64,000 nt of DNA from Alopecurus myosuroides (Eukaryota > Streptophyta > Magnoliopsida > Poales > Poaceae). Below the pieces are notes generated by a model. The model did not search any database, was not told where the DNA came from, and saw nothing but the letters and a program-made list of their open reading frames with translations. Below, piece after piece: positions 20,035 to 32,056 of the stretch. How positions within the stretch are numbered: the stretch's first letter is position 1; every line of letters starts with the position of its first letter. The stretch is from the NCBI GenBank assembly GCA_028641055.1, contig CM054062.1:184449958-184513957 (forward strand), given 5' to 3'. The position numbers and the translations under genes were made by a program.

Positions 20035-21444
20035 TATACCAACTCACTTAGGAGACCATTTATAAATGCACTTTGAACATCCATTTGATTCAAGATTAAG
20101 TTACGACTAGTGGCAAATGCAAGAAAAATACGAATGGATTAAAGTCTAGCTACGGGGGCGAAAGTTTCACCATAGTCAACTCCCTCGACTTGAGAGTAGT
20201 CATGAGCAACCAAACGAGCCTTGTTGCAAATCACTTTCCCATGAGTATATTGCTTGTTCTAGTACACCCTTTTTGTCCCAATAACATTATGATCCTTGGC
20301 TCTTTCCACTAGAGACCATACTTTGTTTCTTTCAAATTTGTGGAGCTCTTCATGCATAGCTTGAAACCAATCTTGATCTTCAAGATCATCATACACTTTG
20401 ATAGGTTCAACATGAGATACATAGGAGTGGAGTCCACAAAACTTGAGTACTTTACCACGTGTGGATACACTTCTTCCCAAACCACCAATAACATTATTTT
20501 GATAATGTGAATTTTGATGCAATCTTATGGCTTGACGAGACATTATGTGAATGAGAGCGTCATCGGGATTCTCATTTGGAGGTACATACTCACCATTCCC
20601 TTCATCAAGGCCATGATCTACCCAGGGTGGAGTTCTTGGTGACGAGTCACAAATATCATGACTACCATTGTTGTTGTGGGGGGGGGGGGGTCTTTATCAC
20701 TTCCTTGATGAGTGGTATCAATTTGAAGGTCTTGTTATTGTTCTTGGTTTACCGTTTGGTCAATGGTTGAAGTAGAGGGCTCCACTTGCGTAGAGCTTGT
20801 CACATCCTCCTTCGCCACAAGGTGTCTCTCAATGGGTATAGGAGGAGGAAGGTTCATCACCTACATACATCATCAAAATAAAATTTCTCCACTTGGGAGC
20901 CATTATTCTCATGAAACTCCTATATTCTTCAACACAACAAGTGGCTATGTTGAAGACTCTATAAGCATGAAATTTCGTGGCATAACTAACAAATATGCCT
21001 TCAAAAGTTTTAGGATCAAATTTAGATAATCTAGTGCCTTTAATGTAGACTTGGCATTTGCACCCAAAAACTCGAAGGTACTTGAGATTGGGTTTGTTAC
21101 CTGTTAAGAGTTCATATGGAGTCATGCTAACCATCGGACGGAGAAAGAGAAAGTTGGATAGATGGCAAGTAGTGTTGATGGCTTAGGCCCAAAAGTTATA
21201 TGGGGATTTGAACTCAGCCATCATAGTTCTTGCCATATCAATGAGTGTACGGTTCTTTCTCTCCGCCACACCATTTTTTTGAGGGGTGTACGCAACGGAA
21301 AATTGATGTCTTATCACCTCATCACTCAAAAACTCATCCATGGTGTAGTTCTTGAACTCTGACCCTTTATCACTCCTTATTGCCAAGATATTGGTATCAT
21401 ATTGATGTTGCACTTCTGTGGCCTAAATAATGAATTTTTGTTGG
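20035..21444 (-). pseudogene. Scaffold copia: integrase C-terminal part and RT N-terminal part
   Basis: Integrase core: IRSDKGSEFKN (second Asp) and NGVAERKNRTLIDMARTMM (catalytic Glu) at 21413-21183. Integrase C-terminal segment: TPYELLTGNKPNLKYLRVFG and KFDPKTFEGIFVSYA (21134-20900). An acidic linker with stops follows, then RT: EPIKVYDDLEDQDWFQAMHEE (about 20430-20370) and the first-Asp region QMDVQSAF (about 20080). Stops occur at several points, for example after FWA near 21183, and a 13-G run lies at 20678-20690. The upstream part of the integrase continues at 35632. Confidence 0.88.
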
Positions 21445-23547
21445 GTATCTGATACGTGCAAAACGTATCTCCTTTTCCAAACAATTTTCTTATTGTTTGC
21501 CTCTAAACTTGTGAGTTTTGGATACCACTAACACGGACTAACGTTGTTTTCAGCAGAATTACCTTGGTGTCTCGTTTTTGTGCAGAAAAATCAACTTCCA
21601 GGAAATTGCCCGAAAAATACCCCATTGAGCTTATATCACCAGAAGACCCCGGGAGCTAGAAGGACACCTGGAGGGGGGCAAGGAGTGGCCCATGCCACCC
21701 CTGGGCGCGCCCCCTAGGCCATACCGCCTGGTGGTGTGGGGGGGCACATCTACCCCCTCGGGCTCCCCTTTCGACTACATATGCCCCGTAAACCTAAAAC
21801 GCGAGGGGGTTCGCCATATTCCACAGAAACACAATAGAGCACCGCCGCCACCTCGAAACTCAATTCGGGGATCAGAAAATCCTGTTCTGGCGCCCTGCCG
21901 GGACGGGGATTCGGAGGAGATCATCGCCATCGTCACTGCCACCTCTTCTTCATGAACCATCCCCGTCCATGCCTGTAGGATGAGAGGGATGGAATGGATT
22001 GTAACATCCCAAGTATGAAAATACCCTTAGAATGTTTTGTTTCTTGTTTTAATTCAAGTATTGCATCATGTCATCATGTTTAATTATTTGTTTGCATTTG
22101 TTTACTATTTGTTTTGCATCTGTTTTATCTTGTTTTCATAATGAAACCTCAAACAAATCCAAATGGTTATTTCATACTTGCTCTGTTACAACATTTGAAA
22201 TCAAAATCACAAATAAAAACAACCCATTTGTTTTCATATTATTTCATAGTTATCAATTAATAAAATGGTGCTTCTATTTCAAATAAATAATTCCCAAATT
22301 GTTTTCAAACTCAAACTCAAATTCAAACAGCACCAAATTCCAACTCAAGAAAGCTAACAAACTATTCTAATGTTTTAATCAAATTTAATCATAGGGGTCC
22401 CCCTATTTAAAAGTGTGTTTTTATTAATATTCATCTAATAAGGAAATTCATTCAATTTTAGGTTATTTTCCAAACAGCAGGTAACAATTTGAAATTTATA
22501 AAAACTAACTTGCCAACTGATAGGTTTTGAGCTGACAAGTCCCCATGATTTTTCTCAAAATTTTTAAAACCAAAAACCCTAACATTTCCTTCCAATTTCT
22601 ATTGCTACAAAAAAAAAACAGTAAAGCAAAAAAAAAAAATAAAGGAGAAAACGCAGCGCGCGCGGCACCTAAGCCTCTACCCAGCCCACCTAACCCTCTA
22701 ACCCGCAGCCCAGCCCGTTACCGCGCGCGTACCGCTTCAAAATGCGTGCGATGCTTCTGTTCTAAGTACGGCAGAGCATCGGGGCGTGCCACCGCGGCAG
22801 CCGTGCCCCGTCGACGGCCAGGAGCTGCTGCAGGCCCCTATAAGTACCACCTAGGCCCCTGGCGCCGAGCCCTAGAGCCTAGGGTTCCTGTTCCCCTCGG
22901 ATCCGCCGCCAGCCTACCTCTCTCCCGGCGCGTTCCCTCTCTGAATCCCCCACCGTCGAGGAGCTCGTCTGAATCATCCATGGCCTCCGCCGCTACCACG
23001 CACCACTTCCCCTCCTAGACCTTGGAACCGCAACCCCGCTCCTTCCTCTCCAACTTGAACACCAGAGCCAACCCCGGTGAGCTTCTGTTCGACGCCGCGA
23101 TCCTCGCCCTCTCCGACCACCGTGGCGCCATTCCTTCTGAACCCGTGGTCATCTACTTCGTTGCAGAGCCCCTCGACGCTGTCTGTTCGCTGGGATCGCA
23201 CCACCACCGTCTCCACTTCCTTTTGGACACCAGAGCAGCCCCGGGGAGACACCAGGACGTCGCCGCCGTCCACAGCACCGCCGCTGCTGCCGTCGTCAGC
23301 CGTCGTCATCAACACTCCGCATCCTCTACAACGGTGGTGAGCCACCGTCCCCTTCCCCTCTCTGATGCGCATTCATCCACCATCTATGCACGCGCTGCAT
23401 CGCTTCCAGTTCGAGCACGGCCGCATCGTTTCCCGCCGGCGAGCGCTGTTGTCTGACGGAGTTCATCGCGCGCGTTCAAAAGTTCAGTTAACCGCAGTGT
23501 TGAAGCTCAACCTTACTGCATCCCTGTATCTGTCAAACGAATCGAAG

Positions 23548-23632
23548 CAGCGCAGTGGTTCAGTCCAACGCGTGCAAGCGCGCGTTCGTGGGATCGATCC
23601 CCCGCGGCCGCAGTGGAATAATCCACCTTTTT
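23548..23632 (+). other. tRNA-like segment in giant LTR 2
   Basis: GCGCAGTGGTTCAGTCC (box-A-like) and GGGATCGATCCCCC (box-B-like) are followed by GCGGCCGCA and, about 20 bp on, TTTTTT. It occupies the same relative place as the element at 7562-7478 in giant LTR 1 and shares its CCCCGCGGCCGCA end. It is not a functional tRNA by eye. Confidence 0.35.
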
Positions 23633-24818
23633 TCGCCGCACTGCTGACAGGCGTGGCCCACTAGTCAGTGGCACTGGTGGCCACGCAAGCGTGCGCAGCG
23701 CCACGCTGGCCCCAGGCCCATGCTGCAGTGGCAGTGACTAGGGTCCAGTGCGGTGCAAAACGTTTTAAACATTTCTGTTTTGAAATTCAAATTCTTTTAA
23801 ATGGCAGAATTAAACCCTAAACTTTAAACTTTAATAACTTTTAATCTATAACCCCAATTAATAAAAGTTGTATATGTTTATTGTTCCAAATTAAAATATC
23901 TATCCAAATAATCCATTTGTTTCCTGTTTTGAAATTTCAAAATGCAATTTAAATTTGAATTCAAATAATTCAAATGCAATTTGCTAAATTCAATAACTAA
24001 TTCATTACTAATCCAATAAATACAAATAAAATATGTTTTTCATACCATTTTGAATATCCTATTCAAATATAAATTTTGTTTCATTGTTTGAATAATTTAA
24101 ATTGCCTAAATAATTTAATACTTGTTTAATTCATTTAAATTTGATAAAATCATAACTTGCTCAATATAAAATATTTTTGAACATGCAAAATATGTTTTCA
24201 AACCAACAAAGTGTGAACTTTTCAAATGTGAGTTTGAAATTATGTTTTGAATAAATAAAATTTAAATAATATTCACACTTGTTTTAAATTCAATTAAAAC
24301 TTGTTTAATATTGTTTAATTCATAATTAAATTATCCTAACTCCTATTTCCATATTTGAAACATGTAATCCAACTAAAATTTGATGTTCTTTTCAAAGATA
24401 AATTTTGTTAATTGTTTTGCACACTTTAAATTGATGAAAACAATAATTGTTGGTGTGACATGTTTAAGTAACCAAACTTTCTAAACTTAATAAATGATTT
24501 CCAAAACTTGTTAAATCCTTTTAACACTTACAACTATCATTGTTATTTGTTGTTATTTTGTTGTTACCATCATGCATGCATCATGCTAACAACTTTCACC
24601 TAACAATTAATTGTAAATCAATTGCTTCCACTTAATTATGGACCCTTTCCCATATGCCACTCAAATTAGCATAGGGGTCCATTTAAATTGTGTTATCATG
24701 TTAGCTAGTTTATTTTGATGCAACCATTAACTTGTCATGCATCATCTTGATTGTGCACAATGTCATGATAATGATTGTTTACATTCATGTTTTGTTTGTT
24801 TTGCTTCTTCTCGAATAG

Positions 24819-26190
24819 ACGACGACGTTGAGACAGACGATCTTTACAGCACCCCTTCTGAGGATCTAGCTCAGTACCAGGCTGCTGAGTTTGCAGGCAA
24901 GTTATCACTCACATGAACCACTATGTTCCTTTCAACCCTGGTTACCGATACTTTCCGTTGTCTATTTCTGCTAGCCTTAGTAGTAGTTGTTTCTGTTACG
25001 AACCTATCACATGATTCCCTGAACCTTGATATTGCCTCACCACCACTCCTACACCCTTTGTTTGAGCCAGTGTCTTACTAGCATGCTTAGGTTTTTTTGC
25101 TCGAGTCTGTTACCCGTTACTTGCAGTTACTATATCTTTATTATGTTCTGGGGGCTCGATGTTTAATCAATCAATCAATCATGCTAATATTATTGTTAAT
25201 AATAATAATTTGATGATAAGGCACCGGCAGGAGGCCCTGTGTGGTTTTGAGGCCTGCTAGTGTCGACCCTAATAGGAAAAGGGTCTTGTCTACTGATCCA
25301 TGATGAGCGCACTACCCGCATGTGGGAAGCGAGTATGGGCGCCCCCCTCAATTTGATTCGATTCGCATCTCGTCCAAATCATCTCATTTAGTTCGTGTTT
25401 TCCATTTGCCGCATGCATGTTTTTGCGAGCCCAGAGCAGGGTGGAACTTTCGTAGTCGGCATATAGGGGGACACGTTCTTAGAGTGCTATGAGGGTCCAT
25501 TTTCTTCTGGGCTCGATTAGCCGTGCGCCCAAGGTGCTTTGGGCTTGATGCGAAGAAGAGTTGAGTTGTGTTGAGTGCCCCGCTTGGTGGGAGATATCCC
25601 ATCTGGCGGGTTATTCATACGTGTACGGCCAAATTGGTGCAACCCTGCAGGGATAATCTTCTCGAGAAGCCGTGTTTTCCGCGGTTATGGTTAACTTGGT
25701 GAAAGTACTGGCTAACAAGTACTCAGGGCAACTTAAACCTAATGAATCACAATCTCACACCCCAAAATTATCAACTTGACTAGTAATAGGATTGTTGTCA
25801 CAATAACCTGATTCATCTTTAATCCAACTGTGTGAGTTATCCTCGGATTGCTTCTTTGGATAAGGGGCGAGATCCAGGATGGGTTTGTTTGATGTTATAT
25901 TTCAGTTGGTTACAATACTCGATCTTATCTCCTTTCTGATAGTTGGAAGTGATAGAATCTCTGTAGTTGGTTAGCGCAGCCAGTTGCAGCATCTTATATA
26001 TCCCCTTCCTTCCGTTGAACCCAAGTCATCTGTGCTTGTGTTGACGGGCTATACCTTGGTGAACTGTGAGTCTTGCTTGCCAGTACGTCTATGTATTGAC
26101 CCCTTTGGGGCTGTGGTTTCCGCAGACTACGCTTACGAGGATCCATGTGACGGCTACTACATGGAGTTTGACGAGGCTGCTGACGAGTAG
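24819..26190 (+). other. Split acidic mini-ORF in giant LTR 2
   Basis: Exon-like 24819-24896 follows a pyrimidine-rich acceptor (TTCTTCTCGAATAG) and encodes DDVETDDLYSTPSEDLAQYQ and a few more residues. It ends CAG before GCAAGT, a GC-type donor. The acceptor GTTTCCGCAG at 26116-26125 opens 26126-26190, encoding YAYEDPCDGYYMEFDEAADE and a stop. Joining the two preserves frame. Its function and upstream exons are unknown; this is an inference from splice strings and phase. Confidence 0.4.
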
Positions 26191-27488
26191 TTAGCGGACC
26201 CGGGCAGGATCCGAGACATCGTGGATGGGCTCCGTCTTTATTTCAGTTTCCGGCTTCTTAAGCCTATTTGGATTTGTCTATACTCAGACCCTTTGAATGC
26301 TTCCGCTGAGATGTAATGATGTTATGTTGGGACATGTGTCCTCTGGATGATTGTATTTGCTATCTCTGCCCTAGTGAGGGCCATTTGCAACTTATTTCAA
26401 TCTTTTGTGTCTTAGAGACATGTTGTGTTATCCTTTTGTTCAAAGCCGTTGACGTACCATGTGTGTATGGTATGAAGTACGTCAATGGTAGTGTCCTGAT
26501 TTCTACGGGATAGTTTACATCGACGGTGAACAGTGGCGATGGGTTGTCACACATAAGTGTTGGCCTACTCGTAAGAGGACGCGGGTGCCGGTAAGCCTCG
26601 TAATCCCATCAGAATACTGTTCAGTTCGTACGGTGAGTATCCTCTAGAAGTCCGGGTGCGACAGGGATTGGATGAGATCGATCATATAATAATGTCAGAT
26701 TGTTACGGCATAGTGCCTAGTATCCATTGTTAGTGTTTTCTACCATTGTTGCAACTTGTTATGCTTAATGCTTTTCACTAGGGCCCAAGTGCCATGATCT
26801 CAGATATGAACATGTTTTTGTTTCATGAGTATAATTATGTTTCTTGATCATATCTGCAAGTTGTGTACACATGTCATTATCCGGAACCCGAGGCCCCAAA
26901 GTGACAGAAATTGGGACAACCGGAGGGGATGGTTTTGATGTGAGGATCACGTGTGTTCACGGAGTGTTAATGCTTTGCTCTAGTGCTTTATTAAAAGGAG
27001 CACCTTAATTACCAGTAGTTTCCCTTGAGGCCCCGCTGCAACGGGCTGGTAGGACAAAAGATGTTGTGCAAATTTCTCATTGCGAGCACGTATGACTATA
27101 TTGGAACACATGCCTATGGTTTGCCTAGAACTTGGATGCTTTATTATTATTATTTTCTGTAATGCCCATGTTTATATTATTACATGACCTATCTTATTCA
27201 TGCAATGCTCGTTCATCCATACCCTCTATGCCTACGATACTCCCATCCTGCTGATTCCGCGATTGCTACTGCTGTTACTATTTTATTCCTACTACTGCTA
27301 TAAAACTGTTACCACTGATAAATTGTTGTGAGCAAGTCTAATTTCAGGTGCAGCTGAATTGACAACTCAGTTTTTAAGGCTTATAAATATTCTTTGGCTC
27401 CCCTTGTGTCAAATCATTAAATTTTGGTTTTACTTCCCTCGAAGACTGTTGCGATCCCCTATACTTGTGGGTCATCAAGACTATTTTA

Positions 27489-27506
27489 TGGCGCAGTTGT
27501 CGGGGA
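27489..27506 (+). promoter_or_regulatory. Primer binding site of Athila 2
   Basis: TGGCGCAGTTGTCGGGGA, 11 nt after the LTR end. It is complementary to the tRNA-Asp 3' end with two mismatches. Confidence 0.85.
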
Positions 27507-27565
27507 GCATAGCTTTATTTATTTTCTCACTTGAACATGATATTGTTCGCTGCAAGCCTTTCATC

Positions 27566-29200
27566 ATGGGCAAGACTCGTGATGGAAAAGTTTCTATATT
27601 ACCATCCACTACAAGGAGAGGTACAACTCTAAACACCTTGGTTGCTCTTGATTCACTGTCTGTTATGAGTAAGCTTCTTACTCCACCACATGATACACGT
27701 ACTGTTACTTCTGCTAAGTCTGAAAATGCTTCTACTATTCTTGATGATACTGGTTCTCTAGGTCCTTTCCTAGATGCTACAATTGCTAAATCCAAACAAA
27801 TTCAAAGTGCTAAAAATATTGGTACACCTGTTAATTCACCTGAGTCTATTAATGATCTTGATGAAACCTATATTGAACTTAATGATGACTTTATTAAAGA
27901 AGCTCAAGATACTACTGGTGCAATTGCTCTTAAGAGTCTTCTTGCAAGACATGTTGTGAAATCTAAATCTTCTCTTGATGCTAAGTTTGCCACATCTCCC
28001 ATACACATTAGAGACAAGTATTATGATTTCTCTTTAGATTTATCCTATATATCCATTGTTGAGAAGGAACATTTTTGTGGAACTGAAAGTAAAAGTGCCA
28101 TGGAACACATGATTGAGCTTTCATCTTTGAGTAGTTTATTTTCTGATGATACTAAGTTGCATACTTATTTTGTTACCAAGATCTTCCCTTTCTCATTGAA
28201 AGATGAAGCTAAAACTTGGTTTAACAATATGTCACCTAGATCTATTACTAATCCTATGGATTTGGTTAATGTTTTCTTTCAAAAATATTTTCCTGCTAGT
28301 GCCCAACATGCTATTGTGCAGGATATCTTTAACTTTGAGCAAATTGAAGGAGAGAAATTGCCTGAATCTTGAACAAGGTTTTGTTGTTTGATAAGAGCTA
28401 GCCCTGGCTATCCATTAACTAAAAATGAGCTCCTAGATATATTTTATAATGGACTAACTATTGAATCTAGGACATACCTGGATAGTTGTGCTGGTTGTGT
28501 TTTCAGGAAAAGAACTCCAGAAGAAGCTGAGGAATTAAAGGCTAAAATAGCCAAAAATAATGGTGATTGGAATATACCTGATCCTACACCTACACCAGAG
28601 CCAACACCCAAGAAGACAGGGATGATTGAATTAAATAATGAAGTGATGAAGGGAGCCAAGAAATCTCTTAAAGAGAGGGGTGTTAAATCTGAAGATGTGA
28701 AGAATTTACCTCCTATAGAAGAATTATGTAAGCCTATTCCTCATCCATAAATAGTTGAGGTACACTCTCTCCAATACTTTGATAATAGAGATATTCCCTA
28801 CTCTATACCACCTGATCAATTCTTAGATGAATTTGATAATTATGTTGTTAAGCAAGATAATTTTAATATGAGAGTGCAAAATCATCTTATGAAAATTCTA
28901 GAGCTATTGATAATTTTCATGGTATTATTGAGAGAACCTCTAATGATGTTAAAATGCACGTTAAACTTTTTCATATGGTTCAACTCAAATTGATCAACTC
29001 ACTAAAGTGCAGAAGATATGCTAGCTAATGATTCTAGAGAAAAACATGTTTGTGAAATAATTACTAGAAGTGGTGTTTCTACTCAGGACCCCTTGTATCC
29101 CGAAGGACATCCTACAAGAATTGAACAAGATTCTCAACAACCTAAAAGTAATAGTTCTCCTTCTAAGAAAAAGAAGTAGAGACATAAAACTGTTGTAGAA
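27566..29200 (+). pseudogene. Athila 2 gag
   Basis: Starts at MGKTRDGKVSI (27566). The capsid-like core includes FPFSLKDEAKTWFNNM and DLVNVFFQKYFPASAQHAIV (about 28185-28320). A TGA at 28369-28371 sits where a Trp codon is expected, in the same frame as the continuation CCLIRASPGYPLTKNELLD. A TAA follows at 28748-28750, and a frameshift near 28880 leads into EKHVCEIITRSGVSTQDP (about 29040-29090). It is related to the gag of Athila 1 (2758-3384) and would have made the capsid protein; it is now interrupted. Confidence 0.85.
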
Positions 29201-29204
29201 TCTC

Positions 29205-30050
29205 TTGAACCTGCTAAAGATCCTAATAGTATATCTTTTTTCTGATGCTAAAACTAAAAGTGGTAATGATAAAAGTGATGCTTCTGATAAAGAAGAAACT
29301 ATAGTTGAACCTGAAAAGCAAACTAAAACTGCAAAGTATACTAAGGAGGATTTCATTGCTAATAAACATGGTAATGAAAGAGAGCCTTGGGTACAAAAAG
29401 AAATGCCTTTTCCTAATAAGAAACACAAATTAAAGGAAGAAGAACATTATAACAAGTTTTGTGAGTGGATGAAACCTCTGTTTTTGCAAATCCCTTTGAC
29501 TGATGATATTAAATTGCATCCTTATTCGAAATATATGAAAGATATTGTCTCTAACAAAAGGAATATTCCTAATGAGAAAATTTCCACTATGCTGGCTAAT
29601 TATTCTTTCAATGGCAAGCTTCCAAAGAAGCTTGGAGATCCTGGTATTCCTACTATCCCTTGTTCTATTAAAAATAATTATGTTAGAACTGCTTTATGTG
29701 ACTTGGGAATTGGAGTTAGTGTTATGCCCTTTTCTATCTATGAGAGACTCTATCTTGAAAAATTGATACACACTGATATATCTTTGCAAATGGCCGATAA
29801 GTCTACTGCTATTCCTAATGGTATGTGTGAGAATGTTCCTGTTCAAGTTGCTACTAATTGTTTGATATCAACTGAATTTGTTGTGTTGGAAATGCCTGAA
29901 GATGATAATATGTCTATTGTTCTTGGGAGACCTTTTCTTAACACTGCAGGGGCTGTTATTGATTGCAATCAAGGAAAAGTAACTTTTAATGTGAATGATA
30001 AAGAGCATATTGTTTATTTCCCAAGAAGATTGACAGAAGATATGGTTTAA
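29205..30050 (+). pseudogene. Athila 2 gag tail and aspartic protease
   Basis: This frame is open for 281 codons. Its first dozen residues are probably off-frame, since real similarity starts around DAKTKSGNDKSD (29245). A basic/acidic gag tail is followed by a retropepsin-like fold: ALCDLGIGVSVMPFSIYERL (29690-29750), where the usual DLGAS has become DLGIG, then MSIVLGRPFLNTAGAVIDC (29910-29965). The frame ends at a TAA just where RT should begin. No RT, RNase H or integrase follows. Confidence 0.85.
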
Positions 30051-31123
30051 ATTCAATTGAAAATATAGAGACCATCAAGATTGGAGAATTTTATTGTCCC
30101 ATTCCAATGCCACCAAAAGAATATGAAATTATTATGATTGGGACTATGTCTATCAAGGTTGAGGTAACATAATTATTTAGTGATAAGCAAAGTTTTGCTT
30201 CATCTAAAAATTGTTCTGGTAACAAGACTTGATCAACCTTGTTAACAAAATGATTTTGAATAAAGAGGACAATGTTTTCACTATGTTTTCACCTTCCCCA
30301 TTATGTTTTAACCATGTTTAATTCTTTTATCACCTTGCTACTTTAGTATAATCATGTTTTCCATCATCCATAGTCATGTTTACCTCATGTTTTCATCCTG
30401 ATTACCGCGGTTATGCATGTTTTCACCATCCGCATTTTTTGTTTTCACCACTTCCACCTTTGTTTTCTTTGGTTACTTTTCTTTTGGAGTGTCATAGAAC
30501 CTTTGTAGTTATGGTTTTGTTTTTTTCCACCTTTCCACATTTGTTTTTCTGGGTTTTGATTAATTATTAAATTCTGAAAATACCTCAAAAATAAAGTTTC
30601 TCAAAAAATTCTAGAAAAACTATAATAATTTTTTACGTCAAAAATGAGGCAGAGAGTCACCTGGGAGACCCCAGGGGGACCCACCAGTCAGGAACACCAT
30701 AAGGGGCGCAACCTGCCCCTGGTGGCGCCTAGTCATGGTGTGGGGCCCCCTGGCCCTCCACTAACTCTCTCCCCTGCCAAAGATTCCTCTCTCACCCCAC
30801 AAACTCAAAACATTTTCTGGAACCCGTATTCTTGTTGTTCTTCCTCGGGATTTGTCGATCTCTTTTCTCAGCCCACCATTGTTGCTAAAATTTGGTGCAT
30901 TTGCTCTTTGGTATGTGACTCCTCCGATTATCCAAGTAGAATTTTTTTTGGTGGAGTATTTTGGTACTGTAGGTGACAACTTATGTGAGTTTTCATGCTT
31001 TATTTGAGTGGAAATAATATAGTTTTGATACATGTTTAGCTCTCCTATAAGTCTCTATGGTAGTTTCCACCTTGTAGTTGCTTGCAATCAATTTTTTGTG
31101 ACGATTGCTAAAAAAAATCATAA
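30051..31123. other. Athila 2 region between protease and env-like ORF
   Basis: A short pre-RT remnant at about 30057-30170 (CPIPMPPKEYEI) is followed by AT-rich sequence with a loose ATGTTTTCACC repeat (30260-30440) and a GC-rich patch (30650-30790). No pol domain is present, so an internal deletion or an originally pol-less family is implied. Confidence 0.7.
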
Positions 31124-32056
31124 ATGGAGCACAATGTGCATCAACTAAACCAGCATGAGTTGGAGTTGCATGAGGTCATGCTTATGCACCGTGAAGAAAG
31201 AGTGGTTCCATTAATTTATCAATGCGAGGAATTCATGCGTGTTACGAGAATTCTGCAGGATTTCTATACTCTTGTGCATAATGCAGGATTGGACCGCTTC
31301 ATCGAGGATGAACCTACCCAACATATTAAACTAACTATGTCTGTGGTGCAGGACTTTCGCTTTAACTGGTCTTTGTCTAACCCTATGGTCCATTACAAAA
31401 TTTATAATAAAGCTGTAGACTTGCCTTTCACTGATTTTTGTGCAGCTATCAAGGTGCCACAATGGGCTTCATGTGAGAAAATAAGAGGGCAACCCAAAGC
31501 ACTGCTGGATTTATATGTGGATATTTTCCAAGGCAGTGGCTTCATTGGGGAGAGTGGTAAAATACGAGAAATTCAAGTCCCATCCATTCGATACTTTGCT
31601 TATTTTATTTCTAAATGTGTGTTAGCTAGAAAAACTGCCAACAAGCTATCTGTTTATGATCTGGCTTTTATCTCAGCCGCTTTAAGATATGATAGGTCTT
31701 ATAACTTTGTTGCTTTAATTGCTTACCGTATTTCACTTAACCGTGAGAAGGGCGCAATTTGTGGAGGTCTTATTGCCTTACACTTTCTAGCTTTGCATGG
31801 TGTGGAGCCACACCCTCTAGACCTGCAGTTTCCTTTAGAGAGGCTGGACCTTGTTTCCATGATTCAACATAAGTTTCTCTCTGCCCATGCTCACTTGAAC
31901 AATTTTTCTTTTGGAATAACTTTCTCCAAACAATCCAGGTGGAGAGTGATTAAAACTGATAGATTAATACTTCTGCCTGCACCGCTTTTGTTTAACCTTT
32001 ATGGCAGGCAAGGATGGTCACTTTCTGAGAGTGATCTAGACACATACATTGAGTAG
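31124..32056 (+). CDS. Athila 2 env-position ORF (310 aa)
   Basis: An uninterrupted frame starting MEHNVHQLNQHELELHEVML. It lies downstream of where pol would be, which is the env-like position of Athila elements. The protein is mostly globular with QDFYTLVHNAGLDRFIED, FRFNWSLSNPMVHYKIYNK and LNREKGAICGGLIALHFLAL. I see no signal peptide and no clear membrane segment, so 'env-like' describes position only. It resembles proteins labelled as putative plant transposon proteins. It is intact although gag in the same element is broken. Its function is unknown. Confidence 0.75.
   Translation: MEHNVHQLNQHELELHEVMLMHREERVVPLIYQCEEFMRVTRILQDFYTLVHNAGLDRFIEDEPTQHIKLTMSVVQDFRFNWSLSNPMVHYKIYNKAVDLPFTDFCAAIKVPQWASCEKIRGQPKALLDLYVDIFQGSGFIGESGKIREIQVPSIRYFAYFISKCVLARKTANKLSVYDLAFISAALRYDRSYNFVALIAYRISLNREKGAICGGLIALHFLALHGVEPHPLDLQFPLERLDLVSMIQHKFLSAHAHLNNFSFGITFSKQSRWRVIKTDRLILLPAPLLFNLYGRQGWSLSESDLDTYIE

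Larger units (their letters stand above)
22000..26663 (+). mobile_element. Giant solo LTR 2 (LARD/Sukkula-like), TSD TGGAT/GGGAT
   Basis: A 4664-bp unit starting TGTAACATCCC and ending GGGTGCGACA. It is flanked by TGGAT (21995-21999) and GGGAT (26664-26668), a 5-bp duplication with one change. It shares a near-identical block (25221-25380) and the order of landmarks with giant LTR 1. From left: an AT-rich start, a GC-rich CT-leader block (22650-23750) with CCCTATAAGTACC promoter-like sequence at about 22837, an AT-rich 1-kb intron-like stretch, then exon-like segments. The long frames in the GC block look incidental. Confidence 0.8.
21450..27477 (+). repeat. 5' LTR of Athila 2 (split by giant solo LTR 2)
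   Basis: Starts TGATACGTGC and ends GTGGGTCATCA. Without the insertion 22000-26663 and one TSD copy it is about 1.36 kb. It aligns throughout with 34252-35626. Confidence 0.92.

Noticed and set aside
22545..23456. Overlapping 144-157-codon frames in giant LTR 2
   Set aside because: GC-rich, low-complexity (His/Ala/Ser-rich) and in several frames at once. The first ATG-bearing frame near 22980 stops after 12 codons.
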